Source of the DNA: Thiohalocapsa halophila
GTDB taxonomy: Bacteria; Pseudomonadota; Gammaproteobacteria; Chromatiales; Chromatiaceae
Length of the DNA: 64,000 nucleotides
Direction: 5' to 3'
Assembly: GCF_016583825.1 (NCBI RefSeq)
Contig: NZ_NRRV01000001.1
Location: 1-64,000 of the forward strand
The translations under genes were made by a program, and so were the position numbers. Below, piece by piece: positions 1 through 8,317 of this stretch; the first letter of the stretch is position 1; the number at the start of each line of letters is the position of its first letter. The notes beneath the pieces were generated by a model. That model made no database searches. It worked only from the letters and a program-made list of their open reading frames with translations, and had not been told where the DNA came from.

Positions 1-1501
1 CAAACTCTCCACCTTCATCGACCACTTCAACAACACCCTGGCCAAGCCGTTTCGCTGGACCTATACCGGCAAGCCGCTCGCGGCTTGAGTTGCAGACGGT
101 CTCGGGATTTTCATAGCAAAGCACTAGCATCTCATCGCGCTGGCCTGGGGAACGAAACCCGAAAGGCAGTCCCGCCAGGACTAACCGAACCCGGCGACGC
201 CCCGAAGTGATTGTGGCGATGGTCATCGCGGGGCGATGCTCGTTTCCTAGCTCAGGATAAGCCAGAACGGTATCGGTGAGTTCCGTGTCGGTCAGGGCCG
301 CATATGCCAGCGCTTGATGCAGATCAGAGCGGTGAGCATCGCGGACAGCTTCCGCAAGACCACGCCAGCCGTATTGGGAGAGCAGAGAGAGATGGGCCTT
401 ATATTTGGCGTCCACCCAGACCACTCGCCGGGGGCCGCGGAGCCCGGTATCGGGGATCAGCGCACCCATTGAACTTGGGCGACCCTGCCAGTTGAGCCGA
501 TGCTTGGCCTCGCCGCGCCCAGCCCAGACCAAGCCGAGGTACGGAGCTAAATCACGCACGAAGGAAGCCACAAAGGCTTCCCACAGTTGGTCAGCTTCAA
601 GGTCCCAGGCTAGGCCATCGAGGCTACGCGCACCGCCCAAGCCCCTCTCCTCCGCCACCCAGCCCATGGCCTGCTGCGCATCTGCAAGCCACCCTGAACT
701 ACCCCCAGGCTGATCCCAGGGCGCGGGCCGGCGACTGCGACCGGGCCCCAGATCGTGGTTCAGCAGACGTATCCGCTCGTACAGTGCACGGCTAGTCAGC
801 GAGTCGAGTTGCGGGGCAAGGTCCTGCTCCAGTCGCGCCAGAGTCCAGCGCATGGCAGCGACAAGCTCCGGGTCATCGTCAAGATCTGGGAAGGTGCAGG
901 GCAAACGGCCCCATTGCCCCTTCCCAAGATCCCGCTGAACCCACTGCGTCCACTCGATGCGCCCGCGCGGGGCCGACCGGACCTCCGTACGTTCGACGAA
1001 GCCCCGTTTCATATAGCGGAGCAGCGCCTCAAGGCGGTTCAAGACGGGGGCGACGAGCAACCAGGAGGGGACTTCGCGAGCTGAACCCGGGACGAGCGGT
1101 GCTTGGCCGAGCCGCGGCTCGACAGCAAAACCGACTGACTGGAGAACACTCCCCAATGCCGCCCAACGAAAACGGGGCGCGACAAGTACCCCTGCCGCAA
1201 CCCGGCGCGTCGCCGTTGACACCAGCGGCACGGCGCCGATGTGGCTACCGGGGTGCAGAACCAGGCATACGCCGCCGCGGGTCTCGACCTCGGTGCGCAG
1301 ATCGAGTCGGCGCAAATGCGCGTGGTTGGCTTCCAGAAAGCCGTCGATCCATCGATCCCCCGTGGCGCCGACGCTCGAGGGTCTGATCCGGATAGGATCG
1401 CCATGGTCCACCAGCCGAAACAGGTTCCGAGCATTGGATACCGACGAACGAGCCAGCTCACCGCGTCCCTTGCCCTTCGCCGCGGGGCCCCGCGCTGCCA
1501 T
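1..1501 (-). CDS. mcrC: McrC-like restriction endonuclease subunit, 3' end disrupted by IS630 element
   Basis: The frame opens with ATG at 1501, overlapping the mcrB-like stop by one base (TGATG), and stays open to the left edge. The central part has YMKRGFVERTEV followed by RGRIEW, as in the McrC/DUF2357 family. The C-terminal part has PDTG, then VVWVDAKYKAHL (Asp364, Lys366), the PD-(D/E)xK nuclease signature of McrC. McrC supplies the nuclease and stimulates the McrB GTPase. About 460 codons look native. The codons below roughly position 90 are antisense to the transposase, so the native C-terminus is lost or displaced. The nuclease motif lies upstream of the break, so activity is not excluded. 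It was recognised by motif, not by alignment. Confidence 0.75.
   Translation of the reverse strand, partial: MAARGPAAKGKGRGELARSSVSNARNLFRLVDHGDPIRIRPSSVGATGDRWIDGFLEANHAHLRRLDLRTEVETRGGVCLVLHPGSHIGAVPLVSTATRRVAAGVLVAPRFRWAALGSVLQSVGFAVEPRLGQAPLVPGSAREVPSWLLVAPVLNRLEALLRYMKRGFVERTEVRSAPRGRIEWTQWVQRDLGKGQWGRLPCTFPDLDDDPELVAAMRWTLARLEQDLAPQLDSLTSRALYERIRLLNHDLGPGRSRRPAPWDQPGGSSGWLADAQQAMGWVAEERGLGGARSLDGLAWDLEADQLWEAFVASFVRDLAPYLGLVWAGRGEAKHRLNWQGRPSSMGALIPDTGLRGPRRVVWVDAKYKAHLSLLSQYGWRGLAEAVRDAHRSDLHQALAYAALTDTELTDTVLAYPELGNEHRPAMTIATITSGRRRVRLVLAGLPFGFRSPGQRDEMLVLCYENPETVCNSSRERLAGIGPAKRLGQGVVEVVDEGGEF
2..88 (+). mobile_element. IS630-family transposase, C-terminal end (cut by window edge)
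   Basis: The window opens inside a reading frame whose last 28 codons run to a TGA at 86-88. The peptide contains FIDHFNNTLAKPFRWTYTGK, the characteristic C-terminal end of IS630-family DDE transposases (family knowledge). Only this tail is visible, so whether the element is intact cannot be judged. It faces the mcrC-like gene on the other strand and appears to have landed in that gene's 3' part. I could not define the terminal inverted repeat or the TA target. Confidence 0.75.
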
Positions 1502-2976
1502 CAGCTCAGACCCATAATCGTGGAACTGATTCTGTCAGTGAGCCCGGCGATGGCTTCGCTGGCACCGCCGCACAGGCGCTCGTCAAGATATTCGCGTAAC
1601 AGGGGCACGAGCTCTAATTCCAGGCGCCGGGCGACCCTAGCCTGGCGGTCCGCGGAGCCCAAATCTGGGCGGGGATCCAGGAAGTAGGCATGGCCCGGGA
1701 CGAGCCGAAGAGTCTCATCGTCAGCGAACTCGGCAAAGCTGTGAACGGTGTCGGCGAAGAGGTGCACGGCGAAGTCCACGCGCTCGGCTGCCACGACGTC
1801 CAAGTCAGGCCAAACAGGGACGAACGCGAAGCGACGGCGGATGGCGAGATCCAGACGCGCAATGGTGCGGTCGGCCGTGTTGCGAGTACCGAGCATCAGC
1901 AGGTTCGGAGAAAGTTCCAATTCTGGCGGATGCCCCGCCGGTACCTGAGGCAGTCTTACCCGCCGGGGTGCCTCGCCGACCTCGAAGAGCATCACGGCCT
2001 CGCCCAATACCCGCCCAAGGTCCGCGCGGTTGATCTCATCGATCAGGAGGACGTGGGGTCCCTGCGCAGCCTCTAAGTTGGCTTGAAGCAAATCCCCCGC
2101 CCGCACCTCGAAGGCCAAGCCGTCGGCGGCCGGGCGCGGAAAGAGGCCAACCACGAAGTCCTCGTAGGTGCGTGCTGGGTGAAATTGGACCGTCGTCACG
2201 CCCCCAATCTGCCGAGCCAGATGCAATGCCCACCGTGTCTTGCCGGTGCCAGGCGGGCCTTCCAGGATAACGAAGCGGCGTTCATTCAGCAGGTTAAGGA
2301 CCTGTGCAGGATCGAAGCGCGGGAAAATAGCGCTCGCAATGTCCTGCTGACGACCAGCCCAACGATCTCGGAACTTGCCTGTCAGGGGTGTTCCATGCTC
2401 GGTGAAAAAGAGGTCCAGAAGATCCTCCACGGCCGAGCCATCCTTGTTCGTGCGCACGGGTACAGCGGCATAGATGACATGGCCATAGGTATTCATAGCG
2501 GATTCGGCAGCCGGCCAGCTAGCCATGACGCTATCTGGCACCCGGCTGTTGAGGTCCAGTAGATCTGGCTTGACCCAGACGTGGCCGTGGTGCAATGCAC
2601 GAAGGGCGCGCAACCTCCTTCCATGACCCGGGCGACCGAGAATGTGACTGTCAGCGCCGAAACCATCGGTGCCAATGACCAAAACCGCAATACTGCCGCC
2701 AACGCCTGGGAACCAGACGAAGGAAGTCCCCTGGTACGCCCCTGAGGTAGGATTGTCCGCGGTGATCCAGCCGGCGTAAGAAGCGACCTCTTCTTTCTTC
2801 TGGAGGTTTGCGCGCAGTTGGTAGCGCTCCCGGTGGTGTGCGGCGCTATGATAGCGCTCGCCATAGACCGCGGTCATCAGCTCGCGGGCTTGGTCCGAGT
2901 TCCCCATGCCCGCCCAATCTCGGCCGGCGACCATGGCAGCGATGAGGTCTTGAAAGGCACTCATGGCAAAAGGCAT
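1501..2976 (-). CDS. mcrB: McrB-like AAA+ NTPase of a methyl-dependent restriction system
   Basis: The product is about 490 residues. An N-terminal half of unclear fold, presumably the DNA-recognition part, precedes an AAA+ module. That module has Walker A GPPGTGKT, Walker B VLLIDEINRADLG, a sensor region TRNTADR and the arginine-rich IRRRFAFV, all in the order seen in McrB. In canonical McrBC, McrB recognises modified cytosine and translocates DNA using GTP, and McrC cuts. The start is uncertain: GTG 2982, ATG 2976 and ATG 2964 are in frame and none has a clear ribosome-binding site. The one-base overlap with mcrC indicates coupled translation. The N-terminal half differs enough that the target cannot be predicted. 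Confidence 0.75.
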   Translation of the reverse strand: MPFAMSAFQDLIAAMVAGRDWAGMGNSDQARELMTAVYGERYHSAAHHRERYQLRANLQKKEEVASYAGWITADNPTSGAYQGTSFVWFPGVGGSIAVLVIGTDGFGADSHILGRPGHGRRLRALRALHHGHVWVKPDLLDLNSRVPDSVMASWPAAESAMNTYGHVIYAAVPVRTNKDGSAVEDLLDLFFTEHGTPLTGKFRDRWAGRQQDIASAIFPRFDPAQVLNLLNERRFVILEGPPGTGKTRWALHLARQIGGVTTVQFHPARTYEDFVVGLFPRPAADGLAFEVRAGDLLQANLEAAQGPHVLLIDEINRADLGRVLGEAVMLFEVGEAPRRVRLPQVPAGHPPELELSPNLLMLGTRNTADRTIARLDLAIRRRFAFVPVWPDLDVVAAERVDFAVHLFADTVHSFAEFADDETLRLVPGHAYFLDPRPDLGSADRQARVARRLELELVPLLREYLDERLCGGASEAIAGLTDRISSTIMGLS

Positions 2977-3119
2977 CTGCACAGTAGCGAGCGAAGCTTG
3001 GCCCGCGACAAATGGAGCGTCAATCGGCAGTATTGGGCAAACGGGATCTTGTGTTTTCGCACCAGCGGCTGACTGTGCTTACCCCGTGTGGGGTCGAGGA
3101 CTTGATCAAGTCAGAAGCT

Positions 3120-3150
3120 GGTGGACTGCGCTTCGCTTGTCCACCCTACG
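3120..3150. repeat. Dispersed palindromic (REP-like) repeat, copy 1
   Basis: An imperfect palindrome has arms GGTGGAC and GTCCACC around a 12-base loop. The 31-base stretch recurs at 58250-58280 with one mismatch. It lies in the 337-base gap 2977-3313 between mcrB and the DUF29 gene. I see no gene in that gap. Confidence 0.7.
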
Positions 3151-3273
3151 CCCTGCGCCTGCCGGATTGGCCGGAGTTGTGATCGACGCCCAAAAGCCCG
3201 CTTGAGTGATGTAAGCGCCGAGCAACGCCAATACACAGGGACCTTCAGGCACTGGTCCTTATCAGTCGCGGTG

Positions 3274-3296
3274 TCGGGCTTCGTCCCTCAGCCCGA
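3274..3296. repeat. Second palindromic element in the same gap
   Basis: Arms TCGGGCT and AGCCCGA enclose a 9-base loop. Elements of this type (GTCGGGCT...AGCCCGAC) are common dispersed intergenic repeats in gammaproteobacterial genomes. It may also act as a stem-loop downstream of the DUF29 gene that ends at 3314. Confidence 0.45.
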
Positions 3297-3313
3297 CCTA
3301 CGAAGCCGCCGTG

Positions 3314-3757
3314 CTAATCGTTGGGCCAGAATTCCGGATCGAGTGCCTGCTCCGGGCTGAACGGGCAATGCTCCGGAAAGCAGGCACGCGGCAGGCCGGT
3401 CTCGTGTGCCGCGGCGCGCTTTGCCTTCGGATAGGCATAGGCCAGAGTTTCGGGCACGAGCCGGCGCAGGGAGGGGCTTTGACGCAGCAGGGTATCGAGC
3501 TGGTCGCGCTGCTCGTCAATGGTCCCCATCCATCCGGACGAACGTTCGTCTGGCTGGTGCTGCCATTTCAATAGATGCATCAGCAGAACCTTGAGCCGGC
3601 TCTCCAGCTCCCGACGCTCGCTCGCACCCAAGGTCTCGATCTCCTCGGCAATATGCACCAAGTCGGCGTCTTGGAGCCGGCCGGCGCGCAGCAGGCGCAC
3701 CTGCTGCTCGGTCCAGGCATAAAAGTCTTGGTCATAGAGGGGCTGATTGCTCGTCAT
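3314..3757 (-). CDS. DUF29 family protein
   Basis: The 147-residue protein opens with LYDQDFYAWTEQQ and has HIAEEIETLGASERRELESRL and LLMHLLKWQHQP. These are hallmarks of DUF29, a family of unknown function abundant in cyanobacteria and purple sulfur bacteria. Its ATG overlaps the last four bases of the ABC ATPase gene (3754-3757), so it looks like the final gene of the transporter operon. DUF29 genes are usually scattered singletons, so a functional link to transport is not implied by family knowledge. Confidence 0.85.
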   Translation of the reverse strand: MTSNQPLYDQDFYAWTEQQVRLLRAGRLQDADLVHIAEEIETLGASERRELESRLKVLLMHLLKWQHQPDERSSGWMGTIDEQRDQLDTLLRQSPSLRRLVPETLAYAYPKAKRAAAHETGLPRACFPEHCPFSPEQALDPEFWPND

Positions 3758-5790
3758 GGCTCGACGCGGATACAGCGCACCATTCGGCCGTCATGCAGCG
3801 CGCGCTCGGCTGGGTACTGCGCGGCACAGTCCTCGATGGCCTCCGGGCAGCGTGGGTGGAAGTGGCAGCCGGCGGGCGGGTGGGCCGGTGAGGGCATATC
3901 GCCTTCCAGCCGGATGATCTCGCGGCGGCGCTCCGGGTCGGCGATGGGTACGGCGGAGAGCAGCGCCTTGGTGTAGGGGTGCTTGGGCTCGGCCAGGATC
4001 TGCTCCGTGGTGCCCTGCTCGACGATGCGCCCGAGATACATCACCGCCACCTCGTGCGCCAGGTAGGACACCACCGAGATGTCGTGGGTGATGAAGAGGT
4101 AGCTCAGGCCCAGGTCCTGCTGGAGGCGCTTCAGCAGGTTCAGGATCTGCGCCTGCACGGAGACGTCCAGGGCGCTGGTGGGCTCGTCGCAGACGATGAG
4201 GCTGGGCTCCACCGCCAGCGCCCGGGCGATGCAGATGCGCTGGCGCTGCCCGCCGGAGAACTCGTGCGGATAGCGGCCCATGGCCTGCTCGCCGATACCC
4301 ACCTGCTCCAGCAGCGCCGCGACGCGCTTGCGCCGCTCGCCGCGGCTCGGTGCCATGCCGAGCGCCTGCAGCCCCTCGCCGACGATGTCCTCCACCAGCA
4401 TGCGCGGGTTCATGGACGCGAAGGGGTCCTGGAAGATGACCTGGAGCTCTTTGCGGTAGGGCCGCAGCCGGCCCGGCTTGAGCTGCGCCAGGTCTACTTG
4501 GTCGTAGTGGACGGCGCCCGCCGTGGCCCGCTCCAGCTGGAGAATGCCCTTGCCGGCGGTGGTCTTGCCGCAGCCGGACTCCCCCACCAGCGCCAGGGTG
4601 CGCCCGGCCCTGAGCGTCAGGTCCACACCGTCCACGGCCTTGACGAAGCCGACGGTGCGCTTGAAGAGCCCGCGGCGGATGGGGAAGTGGACCTTGAGGC
4701 CGTCGGTGCGCAGCAGCTGCTCGCCGCCGCGTGCGCTGTCGGCGCCGCCGGTGCTCTCCTGCGCGGCCACCGGCGCGAATTCCGGGCTGTCGCCGTCCCA
4801 GAGCAGGCAGCGCACGCGGTGCTCCAGCCCCGCCTGGAACCAGTCCGGCACGGTGTCGTGACAGCGGTCCATGACCCGGAAGCAGCGCGGCGCGAACCGG
4901 CAGCCCGCGAAGTCCTGATCCAGCGGCGGCACGCGGCCCGGGATCACGGCCAGGGCGCCGGCGCGCTTGTCGGCGTCCGGCAGGCTCTCCAGCAGCTTGC
5001 GGCTGTACGGGTGCGCCGGCCCGGCGAAGAAGGTGTCCACCGCCGCCTGCTCGACGATCTGCCCGGCGTACATGACCGCCAGACGGTCTGCGGTCTCGGC
5101 CACCACGCCCAGGTCGTGGGTGATCAGCAGCACCGCCATGCCGCGCTCGCGCTGCACGCCCTTGAGCAATTGCAACACCTGGGCCTGGATGGTGACATCC
5201 AGCGCCGTGGTGGGCTCGTCGGCGATCAGCAGCTCCGGGTCGCCGGCCAGGGCCATGGCGATCATGACCCGCTGCTTCATGCCGCCGGAGAGCTGGTGCG
5301 GATACTCCTCGGCCCGGCGCTGCGGGTCCGGGATGCCCACGGCGCGCAGCAGCTCCACCACCCGGGCGTCGATGCGCCCGCGCGGCATGCCCTCGTGCAC
5401 CCGCACCGCCTCGGCGATCTGCGCCCCCACCGTCAGCACCGGGTTCAGGGAAGTCTGGGGCTCCTGGAAGATCATGCCCATGCGCCCGCCGCGGATGCGG
5501 CGCATGTCCCGCTCCGTGAGCCGGAGCAGATCCGTGTCGCCGAGACGCACCGAGCCCGCGGTGATGCGCCCGCCGAGCGGCAGCAGCCGCATCAGGGACA
5601 GCGCCGTCATGGACTTGCCGCAGCCGGACTCGCCGAGGAGTGCGACGGTCTCGCCGGGGTGGATGCGCAGCGCCAGGTCGTCGCAGACGCGCACCGGTCG
5701 CTCGCCGCCGCGGCTCGGCGGCAGCTCCGTGGTCAGTCCAGTGACGTCGAGCAGGGCGTCGGTCATGGTGTCGTCAACGGCTCCGTCCAT
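3754..5790 (-). CDS. Peptide-type ABC transporter, fused double ATPase
   Basis: The 678-residue protein carries two ABC ATPase domains in tandem, as in YejF/GsiA. Domain 1 has Walker A GESGCGKS, signature LSGGMKQR and Walker B LLIADEPTTALD. Domain 2 repeats GESGCGKTTAGKG, FSGGQRQR and LIVCDEPTSALD. Each is followed by the cysteine-containing oligopeptide-transporter C-terminal motif (CRFAPRC and CHFHPRC). It should energise the two permeases encoded upstream at the inner membrane. Its ATG directly follows the permease stop (TGA, ATG). An internal ATG eight codons in is an alternative start. The substrate is probably peptides; the exact ligand cannot be read from sequence. Confidence 0.93.
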   Translation of the reverse strand: MDGAVDDTMTDALLDVTGLTTELPPSRGGERPVRVCDDLALRIHPGETVALLGESGCGKSMTALSLMRLLPLGGRITAGSVRLGDTDLLRLTERDMRRIRGGRMGMIFQEPQTSLNPVLTVGAQIAEAVRVHEGMPRGRIDARVVELLRAVGIPDPQRRAEEYPHQLSGGMKQRVMIAMALAGDPELLIADEPTTALDVTIQAQVLQLLKGVQRERGMAVLLITHDLGVVAETADRLAVMYAGQIVEQAAVDTFFAGPAHPYSRKLLESLPDADKRAGALAVIPGRVPPLDQDFAGCRFAPRCFRVMDRCHDTVPDWFQAGLEHRVRCLLWDGDSPEFAPVAAQESTGGADSARGGEQLLRTDGLKVHFPIRRGLFKRTVGFVKAVDGVDLTLRAGRTLALVGESGCGKTTAGKGILQLERATAGAVHYDQVDLAQLKPGRLRPYRKELQVIFQDPFASMNPRMLVEDIVGEGLQALGMAPSRGERRKRVAALLEQVGIGEQAMGRYPHEFSGGQRQRICIARALAVEPSLIVCDEPTSALDVSVQAQILNLLKRLQQDLGLSYLFITHDISVVSYLAHEVAVMYLGRIVEQGTTEQILAEPKHPYTKALLSAVPIADPERRREIIRLEGDMPSPAHPPAGCHFHPRCPEAIEDCAAQYPAERALHDGRMVRCIRVEP

Positions 5791-7260
5791 TCATGTGACC
5801 CGCGCCAGCCTTGGGTCGAAGGCATCCCGCACCACGTCCGCGAACAGGTTGGCTGCCAGCACCAGCGTGAACATGAACACGAAGGCGGCGGCCAGCGACC
5901 ACCAGACGATGGGCTCGCGGGCCAGCTCCAGGCGGGCGCTGTTGATCATGTTGCCCCAGCTGTTCATAGTCGGGTCGACGCCGATGTTGACGTAGGAGAG
6001 CACCGCCTCGGCGAGCACCAGGCCGCTGAAGTCCAGCACCACGGTGATCATGACGATGTGCAGCACGTTGGGCAGGATGTGGCGGGTGATGATGGTGCCG
6101 TGGCGCACCCCCAGGGCCGAGGCCGCCTGCACATAGTCCTGCTCGCGCAGCTTCAGGGACTCGCCGCGCAGCAGCCGGCAGAGCCCGGTCCAGCTGGTCA
6201 CGCCGAGGATGATGCACAAAAACAGCAGGCGCAGATCGGCGCGCTCCACCAGGCTCGCGAACTGATCGGCGTTGTTGGTCATGTAGACCTGGAGCATCAG
6301 GATGGCCGCGGCGATGAGCAGCACGCCGGGGATGGAGTTCAGCGTGGTGTAGAGGTACTGGATGACGTCATCGGTGATGCCGCGGAAGTAGCCGGCCATG
6401 ATGCCGAGGATCACCGCCGCCGGCAGCATGACCAGCGTGGTGAGCGTGCCGATGACCAGCCCCGTGCGGATGCTCTTCAGGCTCTGGTAGAAGACGTCCT
6501 CGCCCACCTTGTCGGTGCCCAGGATGTGATAGCCCGCCGCCAGCTCGGCGGCGACGAAGCTCAGCACCAGCATCGCCGCCAGGGCAATCAGCAGCACCCG
6601 CCAGGGCACCTCGGTGCGGCCCTGCCAGATGGCGTTGGCGCCGTCGTTGAAGTCCTCGCCGCGGGCATGGGCCACCAGCCACACCAGGCCCGCCGTCAGC
6701 GCCATCCACACCAGCATGCCTTTGATGGCGCCGAGCACGGTGCGCACGGCGATGTCGAAGCCGCGCCGGGACGGGTCCTTGAGGTGGGCACCGCCGTGCT
6801 CGAGCGGCGGGTAGCCGCGCACGATGCTCCCGTCCGGCTGCTCAATGGGCTCCTTGACGAAAAGGTGCGTCGCGAAGGGCGCCGAGAAGGTCTTCTCCTG
6901 GCGCTCGCGCAGGCCGGTGAGGATCACGTCCAGCACCGAGAGCACCTGGGTGGAATAGCGGGCCTCGGTGGGCGCGGCGGCGGCGTCGCCGGGCCCCGAG
7001 CGCTCGGCATCGGTCTGCGCCGGCGCCGCGGCCTCGCCGGTGGTCACGGGCTCGATGCGCGGATGGAAATGCATCGAGTCCAGCACGCCGATGAGCACAT
7101 AGAAGCCGATCACCACCAGTGCCGCCACCCCGACCCGCGAGCGCGCCACGCTGCGCCAGGGCGCGCGCAGGTGCTCGTGCTGGGAGGCGTAGACGCCGTA
7201 GCCGAGCGCCACCGCGATCAGCAGAAAGATCAGGGCATCGGTGGTCAGGATCACCGGCAT
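5791..7260 (-). CDS. Peptide-type ABC transporter permease (DppC/YejE-like) with large N-terminal insertion
   Basis: The 489-residue inner-membrane protein has the typical DppC landmark ILGTDKVGEDVF, followed by the transport domain and the coupling loop AASALGVRHGTIITRHILPN. Family members are usually about 280-340 residues. Here the segment between the first membrane span (about residues 44-62) and the GTD motif is enlarged by roughly 150 residues. It includes an Ala/Pro/Glu-rich soluble stretch and two more predicted spans. It belongs to the operon running from the binding protein to the ATPase. The 79-base gap to the first permease is the only sizable one. The insertion's role is unknown. 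Confidence 0.88.
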   Translation of the reverse strand: MPVILTTDALIFLLIAVALGYGVYASQHEHLRAPWRSVARSRVGVAALVVIGFYVLIGVLDSMHFHPRIEPVTTGEAAAPAQTDAERSGPGDAAAAPTEARYSTQVLSVLDVILTGLRERQEKTFSAPFATHLFVKEPIEQPDGSIVRGYPPLEHGGAHLKDPSRRGFDIAVRTVLGAIKGMLVWMALTAGLVWLVAHARGEDFNDGANAIWQGRTEVPWRVLLIALAAMLVLSFVAAELAAGYHILGTDKVGEDVFYQSLKSIRTGLVIGTLTTLVMLPAAVILGIMAGYFRGITDDVIQYLYTTLNSIPGVLLIAAAILMLQVYMTNNADQFASLVERADLRLLFLCIILGVTSWTGLCRLLRGESLKLREQDYVQAASALGVRHGTIITRHILPNVLHIVMITVVLDFSGLVLAEAVLSYVNIGVDPTMNSWGNMINSARLELAREPIVWWSLAAAFVFMFTLVLAANLFADVVRDAFDPRLARVT

Positions 7261-7339
7261 GCGTGCTGCCTCCCGTCGTGCCTGGATGGGTGCCCGCGGC
7301 GCCGGTGCGCCCGCGCCCAGCGCTCTGCCGGGAAGCGCG

Positions 7340-8317
7340 TCATGACAACCTCACCCGCGGGTCCACCATGGTGTAGGAAATGTCCGTCAGGATCAGCCCC
7401 AGGATGTAGAGCACCGAGCCCAGGAACACCATGGCGCGCACGATGGAGAAGTCCTGGCGGTTGATGGCATCGATGGTGTAGCTGCCGAGGCCGGGGATGC
7501 CGAAGAAGGACTCGGTGATCAGCGCCCCCATGAACAGCAGCGGCAGCACGGCCACCACGCCGGTCAGGATCGGAATCAGCGCGTTCTTCAGCACGTGGCG
7601 GAAGAGCACGATGCGCTCGCGCAGCCCTTTGGCCCGGGCCGTGCGCACATAGTCGCGGTTGATCTCTTCCAGGAAGAAGGTCCGGTACAGCCGCGTGCCG
7701 GTGCCGATGCCGCTCACCACCCCGACGATGACCGGCAGGATCAGGAACTTGAAGGCCTCGAGCCCGATGTCGTAGCCGGAGATGGGCACCAGGTGGAAGA
7801 GCTTGCCGATCAGGAACTGCCCGCTGATGATGTAGAAGAGTCCGGAGATGGACATCATCGCCACCAGCAGCACCACGCTGCCGACGTCGATATAGGTGGC
7901 GCGGAAGAAGACGATCATCAGCGCATAGCTGATGTTGATGGCGAGCCCCACCAGCAGCACCGGCAGCGCAATGGCCAGGCTCGGCCACATGCGCTGGCGG
8001 ATGTCGTAGCCGATGTCCCGCCCGCTGTCCGAGGTGCCGAAGTTGAGCGCGAAGAGCTTCACCGACTTCTGGAAGAAGATGGTGTCCGTCAGCGCACCCA
8101 GCCCCTCGGCCTCGGCATTGAAGAGCAGCGGGCGGTCGTAGCCGTGGTCCGCCTTCCAGGCCTGGATGGCCTCTTCGGTGACCCGCTTGTCGCCGAGCTG
8201 CATCCGGGCCATGTCGTCCGGGGAGTTGACGACGAAGAAGAGCACGAAGGTGATCAGGTTGACGCCGATCAGGATCGGGATCGCGTACAGCAGCCGGCGG
8301 ACGATGTAGGCACTCAC
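7340..8317 (-). CDS. Peptide-type ABC transporter permease (DppB/YejB-like)
   Basis: The 325-residue protein begins MSAYIVRRLLYAIPILIGVN, the typical start of DppB/OppB permeases. It has multiple hydrophobic spans and the coupling motif RTARAKGLRERIVLFRHVLKN, ending near FGIPGLGSYTIDAIN. It pairs with the second permease to form the channel. Its ATG overlaps the stop of the binding-protein gene by four bases (8314-8317), implying coupled translation. Confidence 0.93.
   Translation of the reverse strand: MSAYIVRRLLYAIPILIGVNLITFVLFFVVNSPDDMARMQLGDKRVTEEAIQAWKADHGYDRPLLFNAEAEGLGALTDTIFFQKSVKLFALNFGTSDSGRDIGYDIRQRMWPSLAIALPVLLVGLAINISYALMIVFFRATYIDVGSVVLLVAMMSISGLFYIISGQFLIGKLFHLVPISGYDIGLEAFKFLILPVIVGVVSGIGTGTRLYRTFFLEEINRDYVRTARAKGLRERIVLFRHVLKNALIPILTGVVAVLPLLFMGALITESFFGIPGLGSYTIDAINRQDFSIVRAMVFLGSVLYILGLILTDISYTMVDPRVRLS

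Noticed and set aside
3979-7464. Very long open frame (over 1100 codons) antisense to the ABC transporter genes
   Set aside because: It is His/Gln/Arg/Gly-rich with no domain and lies entirely opposite well-supported genes. Long antisense frames are expected in GC-rich DNA. The same applies to the frames at 8521-10602, 15268-16749 and 46072-47694.
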